64,000 bases of DNA from Paragyromitra xinjiangensis (lineage: Eukaryota > Ascomycota > Pezizomycetes > Pezizales > Discinaceae), in the NCBI GenBank assembly GCA_038503065.1, contig JBCAMK010000011.1, positions 1,054,001 to 1,118,000 of the forward strand, written 5' to 3'. Position numbers and translations under genes: made by a program. Shown in pieces: positions 48,950-60,960 of the stretch. The stretch's first letter is position 1. Every line of letters starts with the position of its first letter. The notes under the pieces were generated by a model, which was given only the letters and a program-made list of their open reading frames with translations, had not been told where the DNA came from and made no database searches.

Positions 48950-50828
48950 CATCAGCAAAAATAATTATTTCCTCCCTCAGCTCCAGGAGGCTCGGGAGGC
49001 TCGGGAGGCGCTGGAGACTCCTGGAAAAAATGTGCCTACCTGGAGGAGCGAATGGTGACCAACCTCCTTCGGGAGGCACTGGGAGGAGCCAGCAAGCACT
49101 CCGGGAGACTCTAGGAGATCGATATAGGCGCTCCTAACGTGCCATGGAGAGCTGTGGAGAAGCATAAGTTATACCTGTCACCCTACTCAATTCACTGATG
49201 TCACGCTGTCACTCAGGTTTTGAAAATTATTTTGACTAATTATTGACTATCTAATGGATCTATATACATCGAACAAGTCCCCGCATCCTCCTACTTGCCC
49301 CGCTGCATCCTACTCCTCCTACTCCTCCTATTCCGAGCCTGCTGCTGAGCTTGCCCTGGAGTCAATTTGGAGGCAGAAAAGCACGGGATTCGGAGTCTAT
49401 TCAGCAGTCTATTCAGCAGCCAATTCAGCAGGATTCGGAGGCAAGCAGGCAGCTGCTTCGGAGGCTGCTCGGGAGGAGGTTCGGGAGTCGATTCGGAGGC
49501 AGGAAAGCACGGGATTCGGAGTCTATTCAGCAGCCAATTCAGCAGCCAATTCAGCAGGATTCGGAGGCTTAGAAACAGCTGATTCGGAGCCTATTCAGGA
49601 GTCAATTCGGCAGTCAATTCAGCAGGATTCGGAGGCTCAGAAACAGCTGATTCGGAGTCTATTCAGCAGTCAATTCAGCAGCCAATTCAGCAGGATTCGG
49701 AGGCTTAGAAACAGCCGATTCGGAGTCTATTCAGGAGTCAATTCAGCAGGATTCGGAGGCAAGCAAGCAGCTGCTTCGGAGGCTGCTCGGGAGGAGGTTC
49801 GGGAGTCGATTCGGAGTCAATTCAGCAGTCAATTCGGAGTCTATTCAGGAGTCAATTCAGCAGGATTCGGAGGCTCGGAAAGAGCCTATTCGGAGGCAGG
49901 AAAGCACGGGATTCGGAGTCTATTCAGCAGGATTCGGAGGCTTGGAAACAGCCGATTCGGAGTCTATTCAGGAGTCAATTCAGCAGGATTCGGAGGCAAG
50001 CAAGCAGCTGCTTCGGAGTCAATTCAGCAGTCAATTCGGAGTCTATTCAGGAGTCAATTCAGCAGTGGATTCGGAGGCTCGGAAACAGCCTATTCGGAGG
50101 CAGGAAAGCACGGGATTCGGAGTCTATTCAGGAGTCAATTCAGCAGTCAATTCAGCAGGATTCGGAGGCTTGGAAACAGCCGATTCGGAGTCGATTCGGA
50201 GTCTATTCAGGAGTCTATTCAGCAGTCAATTCAGCAGGATTCGGAGGCTCAGAAACAGCCTATTTGGAGGCAGGAAAGCACGGGATTCGGAGTCTATTCG
50301 GAAGTCAATTCAGGAGTCAATTCAGCAGTGGATTCGGAGTCGATTCAGGAGTCGATTCGGAGGTAAGCAAGCAGCCGATTCAGCAGCTGTTTGGTCGTTG
50401 ATTTCGCGGGTAAGGGGCCTATTCAGAGTTAGCTACTGTGCACGCGTCTATGTTGGAGATGCAGGAGGGGAGGAGGTATGGGCGTCGCAAAGGGGGTTAA
50501 AAGGGGTGGGTGGATAGGGGTGGGCGTTGGGGCAGCAACGGGGAGTTGAAAGAAATTCTTCTAAGTCCCTAAGCGAGATCCAATAGTCTGCGATTCAGGG
50601 AGTCTCTGGCAGTGGTGTTGAGGTCCAGGAGTGGGGTGGAGGCTCAGCATCGTGCCTTTGGCTCATGGAGGATACAGCATATCTCGGGAGAAGCCATATC
50701 CTCCGGGAGATGCAGGTCGGGGCGCTCGTGCCTCCAGGCGCCCTGGGAGCGCACGGAGCGCCTGGAGGAGATTGCCTCCCCGGGAGACGTGCCCATGCTC
50801 CTGGAGGCGTTAATTATTTTTGCTGATG
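48950..50828 (+). mobile_element. Element B: second copy of element A, inverted (1,879 bp)
   Basis: Same 18-base terminal repeat as A, flanked by CC (48948-49, 50829-30). Subterminal sequence is almost identical to A over several hundred bases; the array is about 400 bp longer. It lies inside E. Confidence 0.92.
49370..50370. repeat. Internal array of element B
   Basis: Reverse-complement form of the element A units (GAGTCTATTCAG, CAGTCAATTCAG, GGATTCGGAGGC), with more copies than A. Open frames across it are products of the repeat, not evidence of a gene. Confidence 0.9.
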
Positions 50829-51439
50829 CCTGGTACCTGCAGGAATGAAGGACTGTGCTCCAGCACACCCCATGGACCTCGCTTGCATGGCCATGGACCT
50901 TCCTGGAGCTCCTGGAGCTCAGCTTCACGGTCCGTGGTCCTCTCTGGAGTTTCGTACCCATCTCCGGTGCCAAACAGGGTTCGCTTTTCTAGGTCCATGG
51001 TGCTCTCTGGATACCACTGAAGTGTGTACCCCCACTCCACCAGCGCCCTGAGGCACGTACCTGCCCTCTATTAGACCCCCGAATTGCGCACCCCGCTGAC
51101 AGGAGATCGCAGGACTTGGACCTCGCTTGCAAGCGACAATCAATAACACTGACCTTAGGGACTTAGCGAATTTTTGGTGAATGCCTTTCGCTGCCACCCG
51201 TACCCTACCGTTGCCACCTTACCCCTATTCTCCAACTCCCACCCATTCACACCCACCCACACCCCCTTTTGCCCTTCCCTCCCTACTTTGCAGTTACATG
51301 AACTTTGCTAACATCGTGACTTCAGTTCCCACATACATTCAGACATCGTTGACAGCAGACATAGGACCCTATTACATCGGACCTCGCTTGGTCGGACCCC
51401 TTCAGCCGCAGACCCCTTCAGCAGCAGACCTCGCTCGCT

Positions 51440-51834
51440 TCCACAGCCTGCTGAATCGACTGTGTGAGAGCCTCCCGAGCAGCCTCCGAATCGGCTGTTT
51501 CTAAGCCTCCGAATTGACTCCTGAATTGACTCCTGAATAGACTCCGAATTGGCTGCTCAATAGACTCCGAATCGACTCCCGAATAGGCTCCGAATTGACT
51601 GCTGAATTGACTGCTGAATAGGGTCCTAAATAGATTCCGAATCGACTCCGAATCGGCTGTTTCTGAGCCTCCGAATCCTGCTGAATTGACTGCTGAATTG
51701 ACTGCTGAATAGACTCCGAATCGGCTGTTTCTAAGCCTCCGAATCCCGCTGAATTGACTGCTGAATTGACTGCTCAATAGACTCCGAATCAACTCCCGAA
51801 TAGGCTCCTGAATAGGCTCCGAATTGACTGCTGA
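51440..51834. repeat. Element E internal array, left part
   Basis: Same ~12-base unit family as in A and B. Cut at 51834 by insertion of element C; the array resumes at 60155. Confidence 0.88.
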
Positions 51835-52373
51835 CATCAGCAAAAAATTCATGTTCCTCGCTGGCCTCTGTGGAGGCCACGGAGGCCACAGAGGCCCGCG
51901 AGGAAACTTATGAATTGCAGAGGCATGAGCAACGCTCTGCGTCTCGCCGAGGCATGAACAAGGTCCTGGCCTCGCCGAGGTATTAAGCGACGTCCTAAAT
52001 CTTGCCGAGGACGTAGCTCGTCGCTTCGCTCTCCAGGGAGTTCGTTTACAGCATCCTAATTCTCCCTGAGGACCCAGCTCGTCGCTCTAATCTCGTTGGT
52101 TATTGAGCACTTTGTGCTTGATTCTCGCTGGGATTAGGACCAAATCATCCCTCTATGGAGAAATCACGACTTGGTCTAACATCTCTACAGAGTCTTTGCA
52201 CTTTGCTCGCTTGCTTTGTGGAGTCCTTTGGATTTGCCAATATGATTATGATCAGATTCCTGCCTTCAAGCGTCCAAATAAGGACGCAATACGGCTTATT
52301 ATTTCATTCCTATCTATCCTTCGCCATTCTAAGTCTATTACACAAATAATCGAAATATCCAAAATATCTAGCT

Positions 52374-54163
52374 CTACAGGGCTTCTCTCCCATCTCCTCC
52401 ATGGCCAGCGTCCACTTCCCCAACCCTTTCATCCACTTCCTCGACCCCCTCGACCTCCTCGACCCCCTCGTCCCCCTCGACCCCCTCATCCGATTCCTGC
52501 CGAACTTCGTCCTCTTCTAGCTCAATATCGTCCAATTGGTGATGTTCCTCGTCTAAAGAATCGTCCATAGGTGGTCGATCCAAAACCTCAGGCTCATCAT
52601 TCTCATCCTCACCCTCTCCGTCCGAAATGACCTGGAAGTCGAGAAAATCATCTGCAGCCGGATCTTCATATGCTTCTACAGAGTCGTATGGAGAAGCCAC
52701 TGCAATTCTGTTGCTCTTCTTCAGCAGTGCTTTAAGGTCTCCGAGAATCTTGGCTTTATTGGCGTCAGGCAGCTTATTCCAGGTCCGCAGATGCCTCATA
52801 TATTGCACTATCAGACGATATGAGTATTGAAACAGACGAATTGCGGCCTTTTGATGACTTACTGATACACATATCAGATCTAAAATCTGGAGGTTTAATC
52901 CATACACCTGTCTTCCAACCTTGCAGCCCTTGCCCGAGAGAGGTTGCCACCAAAATCACGAACCTATCGTTGATGGCAGGAAGAAAGCCAGGATCGGTAT
53001 ACCCCTTTTGTCTTTTGCCCGTAAAGTATTTGTGATCTATGAGCTGTTTGATTTGTGGAGCTGCAAATCTCCAGCCGCAAACCTACTACTATTAGACGAT
53101 ATTCGGCTGAATATGGACGGGTCACGTACATACGTCATACTTCTTGGGGTGGCAGACATATCGATCGTTTTCAAGGAGATAGGTTGCGCGATCCTTCACT
53201 GCGTCAGAAGCCAAGCCTTCGAGCTCATAAATCTTGAGCAGTAAGTCTTTGATTTCTCCAGCCATATATGAGCGTGCGGAAGACTGTTTTTGCTTCAGCT
53301 GTAAAATCGTATAATCAACATATAGGACGAATAACAGCTTTTTAAGGACGAGGTACGTTTGCAAGCACACCTCTGCGAATCGGGATCTGTGTCAACCCGT
53401 TTTCCTTTATGACTTTAAACCACAAGCTTTCCACATATTGGTCGTTCTTCGCTGGAGCAACAAAGCCTTCCTTGAACCAGACATCATAGCGTATCAATTG
53501 ACTAGTGACGTGAAAGATTTGTCGCTCGTCACCTTCAAGGCCTATTGCAGCTGTTGTGCGGCTACGGCGTCCACTAGGTGTAATACTTATATCAGTACTT
53601 CCTGAATTGGCGAAAGAGACACCAGAAAGGACGGAATGCGTCGGAGAACGGCCGCGACGCGTCGGGGTAGATAAAGTGCTACTAGTAGGTGCTCGCATAC
53701 TATTCCGATGGGATGAAGACCGACCATGCTTGTAATCGCGATATCAGCGTTGATAATTAAAGAGATATGGAAAAGGCAGTATTACCAGTTTCAAAAGAGA
53801 TCGCTTCTTTGGCACGCGCTCTTGCTCTTCTAATGGTGAAGCAGGACGTTTTCCAGCTGCAACATGACGCGTTACAGCCTCTATCTCCTCAGTATAGTCT
53901 TCATCAGTCTCGCTGTCTAATTCCACGCGCTCGGTGGGTGGATCAGATAGGTTACTAGCAGAAGACGAATTATGTGATCTATGTGGACGCCCTGCGGCAG
54001 TAATAGAACGCGTTTCATTAGTGGGGTTTTGACGCGTTATATGCCCTAAGCTCGTTAGATAACGGTTGAGAATGAAGTTCATGATGGATGTGTTTTGATA
54101 CGTACTGTCCTTTGGAGGTTTTGATGTGTGAGTTGATTGCTTCGGGTGTTTGTGGGTGGGCAT
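52374..54163 (-). CDS. Element C cargo: DUF6532-like protein
   Basis: Resolved exons on the minus strand are 53786-54163, 53357-53728 and 53134-53298; a further exon near 52.85-53.09 kb and a last exon ending at 52374 complete it, with less certain borders. The N-terminus is basic and Ser/Thr-rich. Then come a YDVWFKEGFVAP block, a KQKQSSARSYMAGEIKDLL block, an APQIKQLIDHKYFTGKRQKG block and a VILVATSLGQGLQGWKTGVW block. These align with the element D protein and with the general pattern of DUF6532. A very acidic C-terminal tail (52.4-52.65 kb) follows. The function is unknown; conservation of gene, order and strand between two divergent elements indicates a real transposon gene. Confidence 0.7.
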
Positions 54164-54473
54164 GGTAGTCTTATGAAGGAAGGAGGATATGCATATGCAC
54201 AAAAATGGAAAGGGACGAATATCAGCTGAGAGAGGACGATATCAGGCTAATAAAGGAGAATGAAGAGTTTTCACTGCTGACATATCAATGACTCAGCAAA
54301 TATTACTGCAACGACTTGCAACACCAAGAACCAAAGATCACCAAAATCGCTATCAATTGTAGGATATACTAAAACTAAGAATAGAGATATATAAAACCCA
54401 AAGAAAAGAGATAAACCATAGAATAACCAAAATAAGACGAATATAGTCCCCCAGCAGCCAAAATCCAAACCCC

Positions 54474-54599
54474 CCCCCCATACCCACAGCGGATCGATCT
54501 AAGAATAATGAAACGGAACCCAAAGCCAAATCCAAGACAAAAGAAACCCAAAAAAAAAAAAAAAAAAAAAAAAAACAAAAAAAAAAAACCCCAACCGAA
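54474..54599. repeat. Homopolymer runs downstream of gene X in element C
   Basis: A run of eight to nine C near 54,472 and a run of more than 20 A near 54,550. Such runs are prone to length error in sequencing and assembly. Confidence 0.8.
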
Positions 54600-54611
54600 T
54601 ACCGTCCGTAT

Positions 54612-56060
54612 CTAACCTCCACGCCCACGACCACGACCACGACCACCACGACCACCACCACGAGCACCACCTCTTCCTCCACGTCCAGCGCCAGCACCAG
54701 CGCCAGCACCACCAGGTGGCACCCCCGCTGCAACCCGGCGACGAACTACCCACTCCAAAAGCAATCTGACCCTACGCTCTGCAGGAGTTTCTGGGCGATT
54801 CAAGCCCACGGGGCCAAAGGGGACGGGATTCGGCGGAATAGCTCCTCCAGCGGCGGTAGCAGCAGTGACCTCAGGACCATCAGCCCAAGCATCATCAGAT
54901 TCCATTTGGTTTTCTGCTTTAGCCGCAGTCTGTCGAGCAGGGGTAATTCCCGGATACCAGCCAGCTTCATGCTCAGAAAGGACGTTCTCCGGCCCATATC
55001 TGCCGCGAGCAATCACCTCATAGCGCCGAAGCATAGCTTGCTGGCGGTCCCTCCTGGCGCGAACCTTATTCATCCTCCTCTCGATACCATCCCGAGTCTT
55101 AGGCATACGCTTCCGCCAGGTTGCTTGGTCTTTTCCATGACTGTCGTCCTCCGAGTCTGATGGAGGATCGAATATATCGAATGGTGGACGATACTCCAGC
55201 TCTATCAGGTGAGGACGACCGCTGGGAGGCGGCGTATTTGGTCTGGCATCCGTCTCCTCACGGTATAGCTCAACGATACAGGTAATGGGGGCGGCGCTGC
55301 TGATAGCCAACCAGCCCTGGACCTGCTGGTCGTCAAACAGCTCCGTGATATCAATGCCATCAGGTCTGCCATCAGCAGCTCCAGCCGGAGGGCCAGCTAA
55401 ACCGCCGTATAACGTCCTTATGGATCTGCCCCGCGGCAGGGCACGAGCTGCAATAGCATACAGCGAGATGAGGGTGGGATTATCGACATATCCAACATAT
55501 GCCCGATTCGAAGCATGGTTCCAGGCATATGGCACACGAGGAGCTGCAATTGGCCCAGCAGGGGTTTGGGCCGTTGGGTCTATGGTAATGAATCGTACTG
55601 CCTTCGGAGGGAAAGCCAGGGGTGCAGTTGGGCCTGCCGCAATGACAGGACCTGCTCCGGGTACTGCAGAGGGGCCAGCAACGCCTAAAATGAAGACAAT
55701 ATTAGTACACAAACAGACGAATACCGTCCTAGATCATTACTTACTGATATCTTCTCCCAAATCGTCGCCAAGGCCTTTCAATCCTTCCCGGACCTTCTTC
55801 ATACAATCCTGGACCATAGATTCCAGGGCAGCGTGGAAATTCTTATGCGGATTATTCCGCGTATTATGCGTAGCTTGGTATTTCGGCAGCTGAGCGACGA
55901 GATTCGGATGCTGCATGGTATAGTCCAGCAGCTCTTGATATCTAGGGTTTTTGGTATAGAAAACCCTATTCGTAGTAGCCCAGGCGCTGACATACTTCCG
56001 GACGGCAATGCACTGTGCATTCTCGAGCGAGAGGTGAACCTTCCACTCAGCAGTCTTCAT
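54612..56060 (-). CDS. Element C cargo: conserved protein X
   Basis: Exons are 55745-56060 and 54612-55684 on the minus strand (GTAAGT donor, TTTTAG acceptor, phase agrees), giving 462 residues. It starts MKTAEWKVHLSLENAQCIAV with a helical first exon. Exon 2 has a Pro/Ala-rich linker, then VPYAWNHASNRAYVGYV, VQGWLAISSAAPITCIVEL, TPPPSGRPH, RMNKVRARRDRQQAMLRRYE, and a C-terminal arginine-glycine (RGG-type) tail suited to nucleic-acid binding. The WL......P.TC, TPPPSG and R...RQQAML blocks also occur in the element D protein, but that one ends in an acidic tail. No named family recognised. Divergent to the transposase, as in D. Confidence 0.75.
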
Positions 56061-56859
56061 TGCGGCGTTTATAGAGGCTGTTTGACGTTTCTATAGAGAC
56101 GAATTACGGCAGATTATAGGATATTGCTGATGTTTGGTGCTATGAGGCGTAGAATGGATGAGATATGGAGCAGAGAGTAGAGAGTAGAGAGTAGAGAATA
56201 GGATATATAGTAAAATATGAAGTTGAAGCGGATCATGGTGGGCTAATGAGGGGTCAATAGATGCTGCTCTTATAGGGAAACAAACTTATCAAGTTGATCA
56301 GTATGTGACGTATATCAAAGCGCTCGGGGCCTCTGAAGCCTCAACATGAATAGATGGAACGCACCTTGATTCGGACGATATCCGTCGCTTGTCGTATAGA
56401 TATAAGAGCAGTCCCGCAAATATAAATAGCATCTTTGTGAGGTTTTCATGTTGATCAAGCTGGAATTGAGCTTCCATTGTCCTTCAAAATCCGAGTGAGA
56501 TCGCGTGAATTGATGTGGCAGACCTCTCGCTAAGACGGAAGTTACCATGCCGCACCCCGTCCTTAGCATGTCTCAGCTCGTCCCCAACCTCCTCTGTGCC
56601 GCCTGATTTCAGCCTCCTTGATTGTTTTAGGCGTATTGTGCCGAGTAATGAAGTCATGTTTCGCCCTATTCAGCTTGAAACACCCTAGCGTCAAACTAAT
56701 AACAAGGTTTAGCCTTGTTCCTGACCCTGGATGCCAAGAAAGCTCGAAATAGTAACCCGCCAAACATCTCCTGTGACACTGCCAGCAACCTAAACAAAAG
56801 CTCCTTTGCAGCCAAAGTAAGTCCTTTTCCAGACGTATCGCGTCCTTTTCTAACTGAAT

Positions 56860-59753
56860 ATGCCTTCAGCTTGCCCTCATTGCCGCCTGCAGTTCAGATA
56901 TGGGGGAGCTCTTCAAAATCACCTTGCAAATAAACATCCAAAACTTCCACGGTCTGCACCACAATCAGAATCAGACGAGGATGATCGTTCCGACGACGAA
57001 ATTCGGCCACTGTATTCTGACCTCCCGCCAAACCTGTCAAATGGTGACTCAGACTGCGAAAGTCTATCGGAGGTGGAGGATGAGGAGGACGACAACGAGG
57101 AAGTGGATATATCTACCTTTCCTGGCGCCGGGAAGCCTGTAGGGGACGCGGAGAAGTCAGTATACGACGAAGTGCAGCCGTGGCGCACCTTTTGATAGTG
57201 AGAAGGACTATAAACTTGCTCGTTGGTTTATCCAAAGCGGGACCCCAAGAGAACAAATCAATCAATTCTTTGCCGAAGGACTCGCTGGCAACAGTTCCTT
57301 CAGCTCCAGCTATACGCTGATGCAGAAAGTCGACCAGATGGAATCGAGCCTTGGATGGTCGAGCTGGATGAGTGGAGAGGTTGAGTTTAGTACTGGCGAG
57401 GATGTGGTGAAGGAGGGAGTGGACGAATTACGTCCTGATTCTTCAACATCATTCTTCTACCGGGATGTTGTTGCTTGTGCCGCCTATCTATTAGCTTTCA
57501 ATGCATGCTATAATCTCGGATATGGTATATGCACCAATTCGAGAGTCTAATAGTGAGGGACATAGGATGTATTCAGAGATGCATACTGCCAATTGGTGGT
57601 GGGATACTCAGGTTCGTCCTCTAGATATTTTGATTCGTCCTATTGCTGACTTTATTCGTCTTTTCTTGATCTAGGAAGAGCTTCCATATGGGTCAACTGT
57701 CGTTCCGATAATCCTTTCCTCTGATGAGACTCACCTGACGAATTTCTCTGGAGACAAGAAAGCGTGGCCAGTATACATGACGATAGGCAATATCAAGTCC
57801 CGGACGAGAAACAGCCCTTCCATGCTTGCAAACGTCCTCATAGCGCTGCTTCCCATCCCTCCGAAGTATTCTGGCTCCAAGCAAAAGGACGATGTGCTAC
57901 GGAAGCGAAGTCATGATATTCTCAAGGAGGTCCTCGAACTGATTTTGGAGCCATTGGAGGAGGCTGGTAAAGGTTTACCAATAGACTGTGGAGACGGCAA
58001 ACGGCGCCAGTGCTTTCCTATACTTGCTGCTTGGATTGCGGACCATAAGGAGAATGTGACGCTGCACAACATTGTTGGCAACCTTTGCCCAGTTTGTGAA
58101 GAGGACGAATCCCGGCTGGGAGATCTTCAATATCGTCCGGCAGATCTTCGCAACCATACGGAATATATAAAGCTTTTTGAAAGGTACGAGGCAGGGAATG
58201 ATGAGGCCGGCAATGAGTTGGAGCGACGGGGAGTTAAACTGACGCGTGGCGTCCTTTGGGATCTTCCATTCGTCCAATGTAGCGACTTACCCAAGCCGGA
58301 CCTCCTACATGTCGTATATCTAGGGATCTTTGTTCATTTGATGGGATGGCTGATGGCCTTTTTGAAGAAGCATGGCCGCAAAGAGCAATTTGACGAGATC
58401 TGGAAGGCTCTTCCACCCTACCCAGGATTCGCTGCACCAAAGAAGGAGTACAGCCAGGTTAGTCAATGGCAGGGAAAAGAGATGCGAATGTTGATTCGGA
58501 TCCTTTTACCGTGTCTTGCAGCCGCACTTCGGCACCCAACAGACAAGCAACGTCCGGAGTTTGATAAAGCGATCAGCTGCGTCCGGAATTTGGTAGATTT
58601 TGCACTGATGGCTCAGTATAGAAGTCATACTGGAGAGTCGCTTGATTGGATGGATACATATTTGAGGAACTTCCATGCAGATAAAGAGGTATTCCTGACT
58701 TTTAGAAGTGGCAAAGGGACGAAACGCGGCAGTCGAGCACTTGCAGCACAGTTGCGAGCGCAGTATCAAGAGGAGCTTGATGCACAGAAAGGACTTTCTA
58801 AAGCCGCCCGCCGTCGTCAAGAAGCCGAAAATCGTCTTAGCATTCAGGCGGAGGTTGAGCAGTTCTCTAGGGATAACGCTGACTTCAACTTCCCTAAAAT
58901 CCACTTGTTAGCCCATTTCCATGACCATGTCGAACGCTTTGGAAACATACCCTCCTTCTCCACAGAGCTTGGAGAGAGTAGCCACAAGGCGCTGAAGCTT
59001 AGCTACCGGAGGTCTAATAAGAACGATGCCTCCACTCAAATTCTCAACAGTATGGCACGGCAGCACACTTTCCAGATGCGGAATATGAATGAAAGGGACG
59101 AATCTAAGCCGAAAGAAGCTCCCGTTCGTCGTTTGGGATCTAGAACATCCCCCCGACTGGTCAGTAATGTTGGACAAGCCGCTAGATTTTGCAACGTACC
59201 GAACCTTGCTACTCTAATTGCAGCATACTGGCGCCGAACAGCCAAAATACAGCCAGTACCGGACGAAATTAGGCTTGCCGAGTTTGCTGCTCAGCACTAT
59301 CGCCTACTTCGGATACCAGTGAAAGGGTTTCAGGATGAGAGTGAGTGGGAATGGCATTTCGCGCGGGCTACAGGAGAAACGATTTGGCGTGGCTCAGGTC
59401 GAGCAAGATCAGATTGGGTATGGGTATTTATGGGAGATGAAAGCCGGTATGGAGCATTGCAAGGACGAATTCCGGCGGAATTACGCTGTCTGCTGAAAGT
59501 AAGAGGAGAAGGTGAAGCGGTGTCGATGCGTTTGGCGGTCGTTGAGCTTTTGGTTCCAGAACAAAGCGGGGCTTTGCAGAAGCCCCATCAGCTTGTGCGC
59601 GTCGGAAGAAGGACGAATAGGAGCCTGACATGTGTTAATATTAATTCCATTATGGGCATCGCACATTTGGTCCCAGAGCAGGCAGGAGCGGAGAATAGGA
59701 AATGGTTTGTAAATAGTAGAATAGATCTGAAGACATTTAATTTAGTATGTTAG
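56860..59753 (+). pseudogene. Element C Plavaka-type transposase with two frameshifts in exon 1
   Basis: It starts MPSACPHCRLQFRYGGALQN with a C-x2-C-x12-H-x4-H finger and an acidic linker, as in D. Exon 1 ends at 57611 (NWWWDTQ), the intron is 57612-57674, and exon 2 (57675-59753) is fully open. Two reading-frame shifts occur in exon 1: near 57,180 (before PFDSEKDYKLARWFI) and near 57,520 (before DMVYAPIRE); both sides align with D only in different frames. Exon 2 holds LTNFSGDKKAWPVYMTIGNI, CPVCEED, PDLLHVVYLG, QYRSHTGESLDWM, IHLLAHFHDHVERFGNIPSFSTELGESSH and YRRSNKN. The first shift could alternatively be an unrecognised small intron. The intact exon 2 suggests recent inactivation. Confidence 0.83.
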
Positions 59754-60154
59754 AGATATAAATATAAGAATGATAGAATGTGACGAGATTCGTCAGATAA
59801 AGGACGTTTGAAGAATGAATGAAATATTAAGTCAAAGATCTATCAAACAAGCCGACAGTCTCCACAGAGGGCCTTTGAAAAGTAAATACTCGCTAGAGGA
59901 AATAGGACCAAATTATAGTCTCAATAGAGCGCGGGAATCAGTTATCAGACTTGTAGAGAGTAGAGCGATGTTCGGTGCCTCGGCGGGGAATAGAGGGATG
60001 TTCAGTTCCTCGGCAGAGGTCAGCGAGGACGAAAATCGTCCTTCTAGCGACGCGGAGGCTGCCGAGGCAAAATACATTAAGCTAATTTCCAGCGAGGTGA
60101 CCGAGGCATGAGCAACGCTCACAACTCTATTGAGGAACACATTTTTTGCTGATG

Positions 60155-60960
60155 GAATAGGCTCCCGAATAGACTCCGAATTGACTGCTGAATTGACTGC
60201 TGAATAGGCTCCTAAATAGATTCCCGGGCCGAATCGACTCCGAATCGGCTGTTTCTGAGCCTCCGAATCCTGCTGAATTGACTGCTGAATAGACTCCGAA
60301 TCAACTCCCGAATAGGCTCCTGAATAGGCTCCGAATTGACTGCTGAATAGGCTCCCGAATAGACTCCGAATCCTGCTGAATTGACTGCTGAATTGACTCC
60401 TGAATAGACTCCTGAATAGACTCCTGAATAGACTCCGAATCGACTCCCGAATTGACTCCGAATCGGCTGTTTCTGAGCCTCCGAATCCACTGCTGAATTG
60501 ACTGCCGAATAGACTCCGAATCGGCTGTTTCTAAGCCTCCGAATCCCGCTGAATTGACTGCTGAATTGACTGCTCAATAGACTCCGAATCAACTCCCGAA
60601 TAGGTTCCGAATAGGCTCCTGAATAGGCTCCGAATTGACGGCTGAATCGGCTGTTTCTAAGCCTCCGAATCCTGCTGAATTGACTGCTGAATTGACTCCT
60701 GAATAGACTCCGAATCGATGCCCGAATAGACTCCGAATTGACTGCGGAATAGGCTCTGAATCCTGCCGAATTGACTGCTGAATTGACTGCTGAATAGGCT
60801 CCCGAATAGACTCCGAATCAGCTGTTTCTAAGCCTCCGAATCCTGCCGAATTGACTGCCGAATTGACTCTGAATCGGCCGTTACTAAGCTCTCCGAATCC
60901 TGCCGAATTGACTGCTCAATTGTCTGGTGAATAGACTCCGAATCGACTGCGTGCCAGCGC
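60155..60960. repeat. Element E internal array, right part
   Basis: Continues the array cut by element C: GAATAGGCTCC, GAATTGACTGCT, GGCTGTTTCTAAGCCTCC units. The sequence resumes with the duplicated GA. Confidence 0.88.

Larger units (their letters stand above)
51835..60154. mobile_element. Element C: large Plavaka-type DNA transposon with three genes
   Basis: Left end CATCAGCAAAAAATTCATG; reverse complement of the right end CATCAGCAAAAAATGTGTT. GA is duplicated (51833-34, 60155-56). The gene order is the same as in D: DUF6532-like (-), X (-), transposase (+). GGACGAAT / ATTCGTCC words are scattered throughout, including inside introns. A direct 18-base repeat GAGGCATGAGCAACGCTC lies near each end (51920, 60103). 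It inserted into the array of element E. Confidence 0.9.

Noticed and set aside
49254..50517. Plus-strand ORFs of 370 and 191 codons across element B
   Set aside because: Same array effect as in A; the length differs between copies with unit number.
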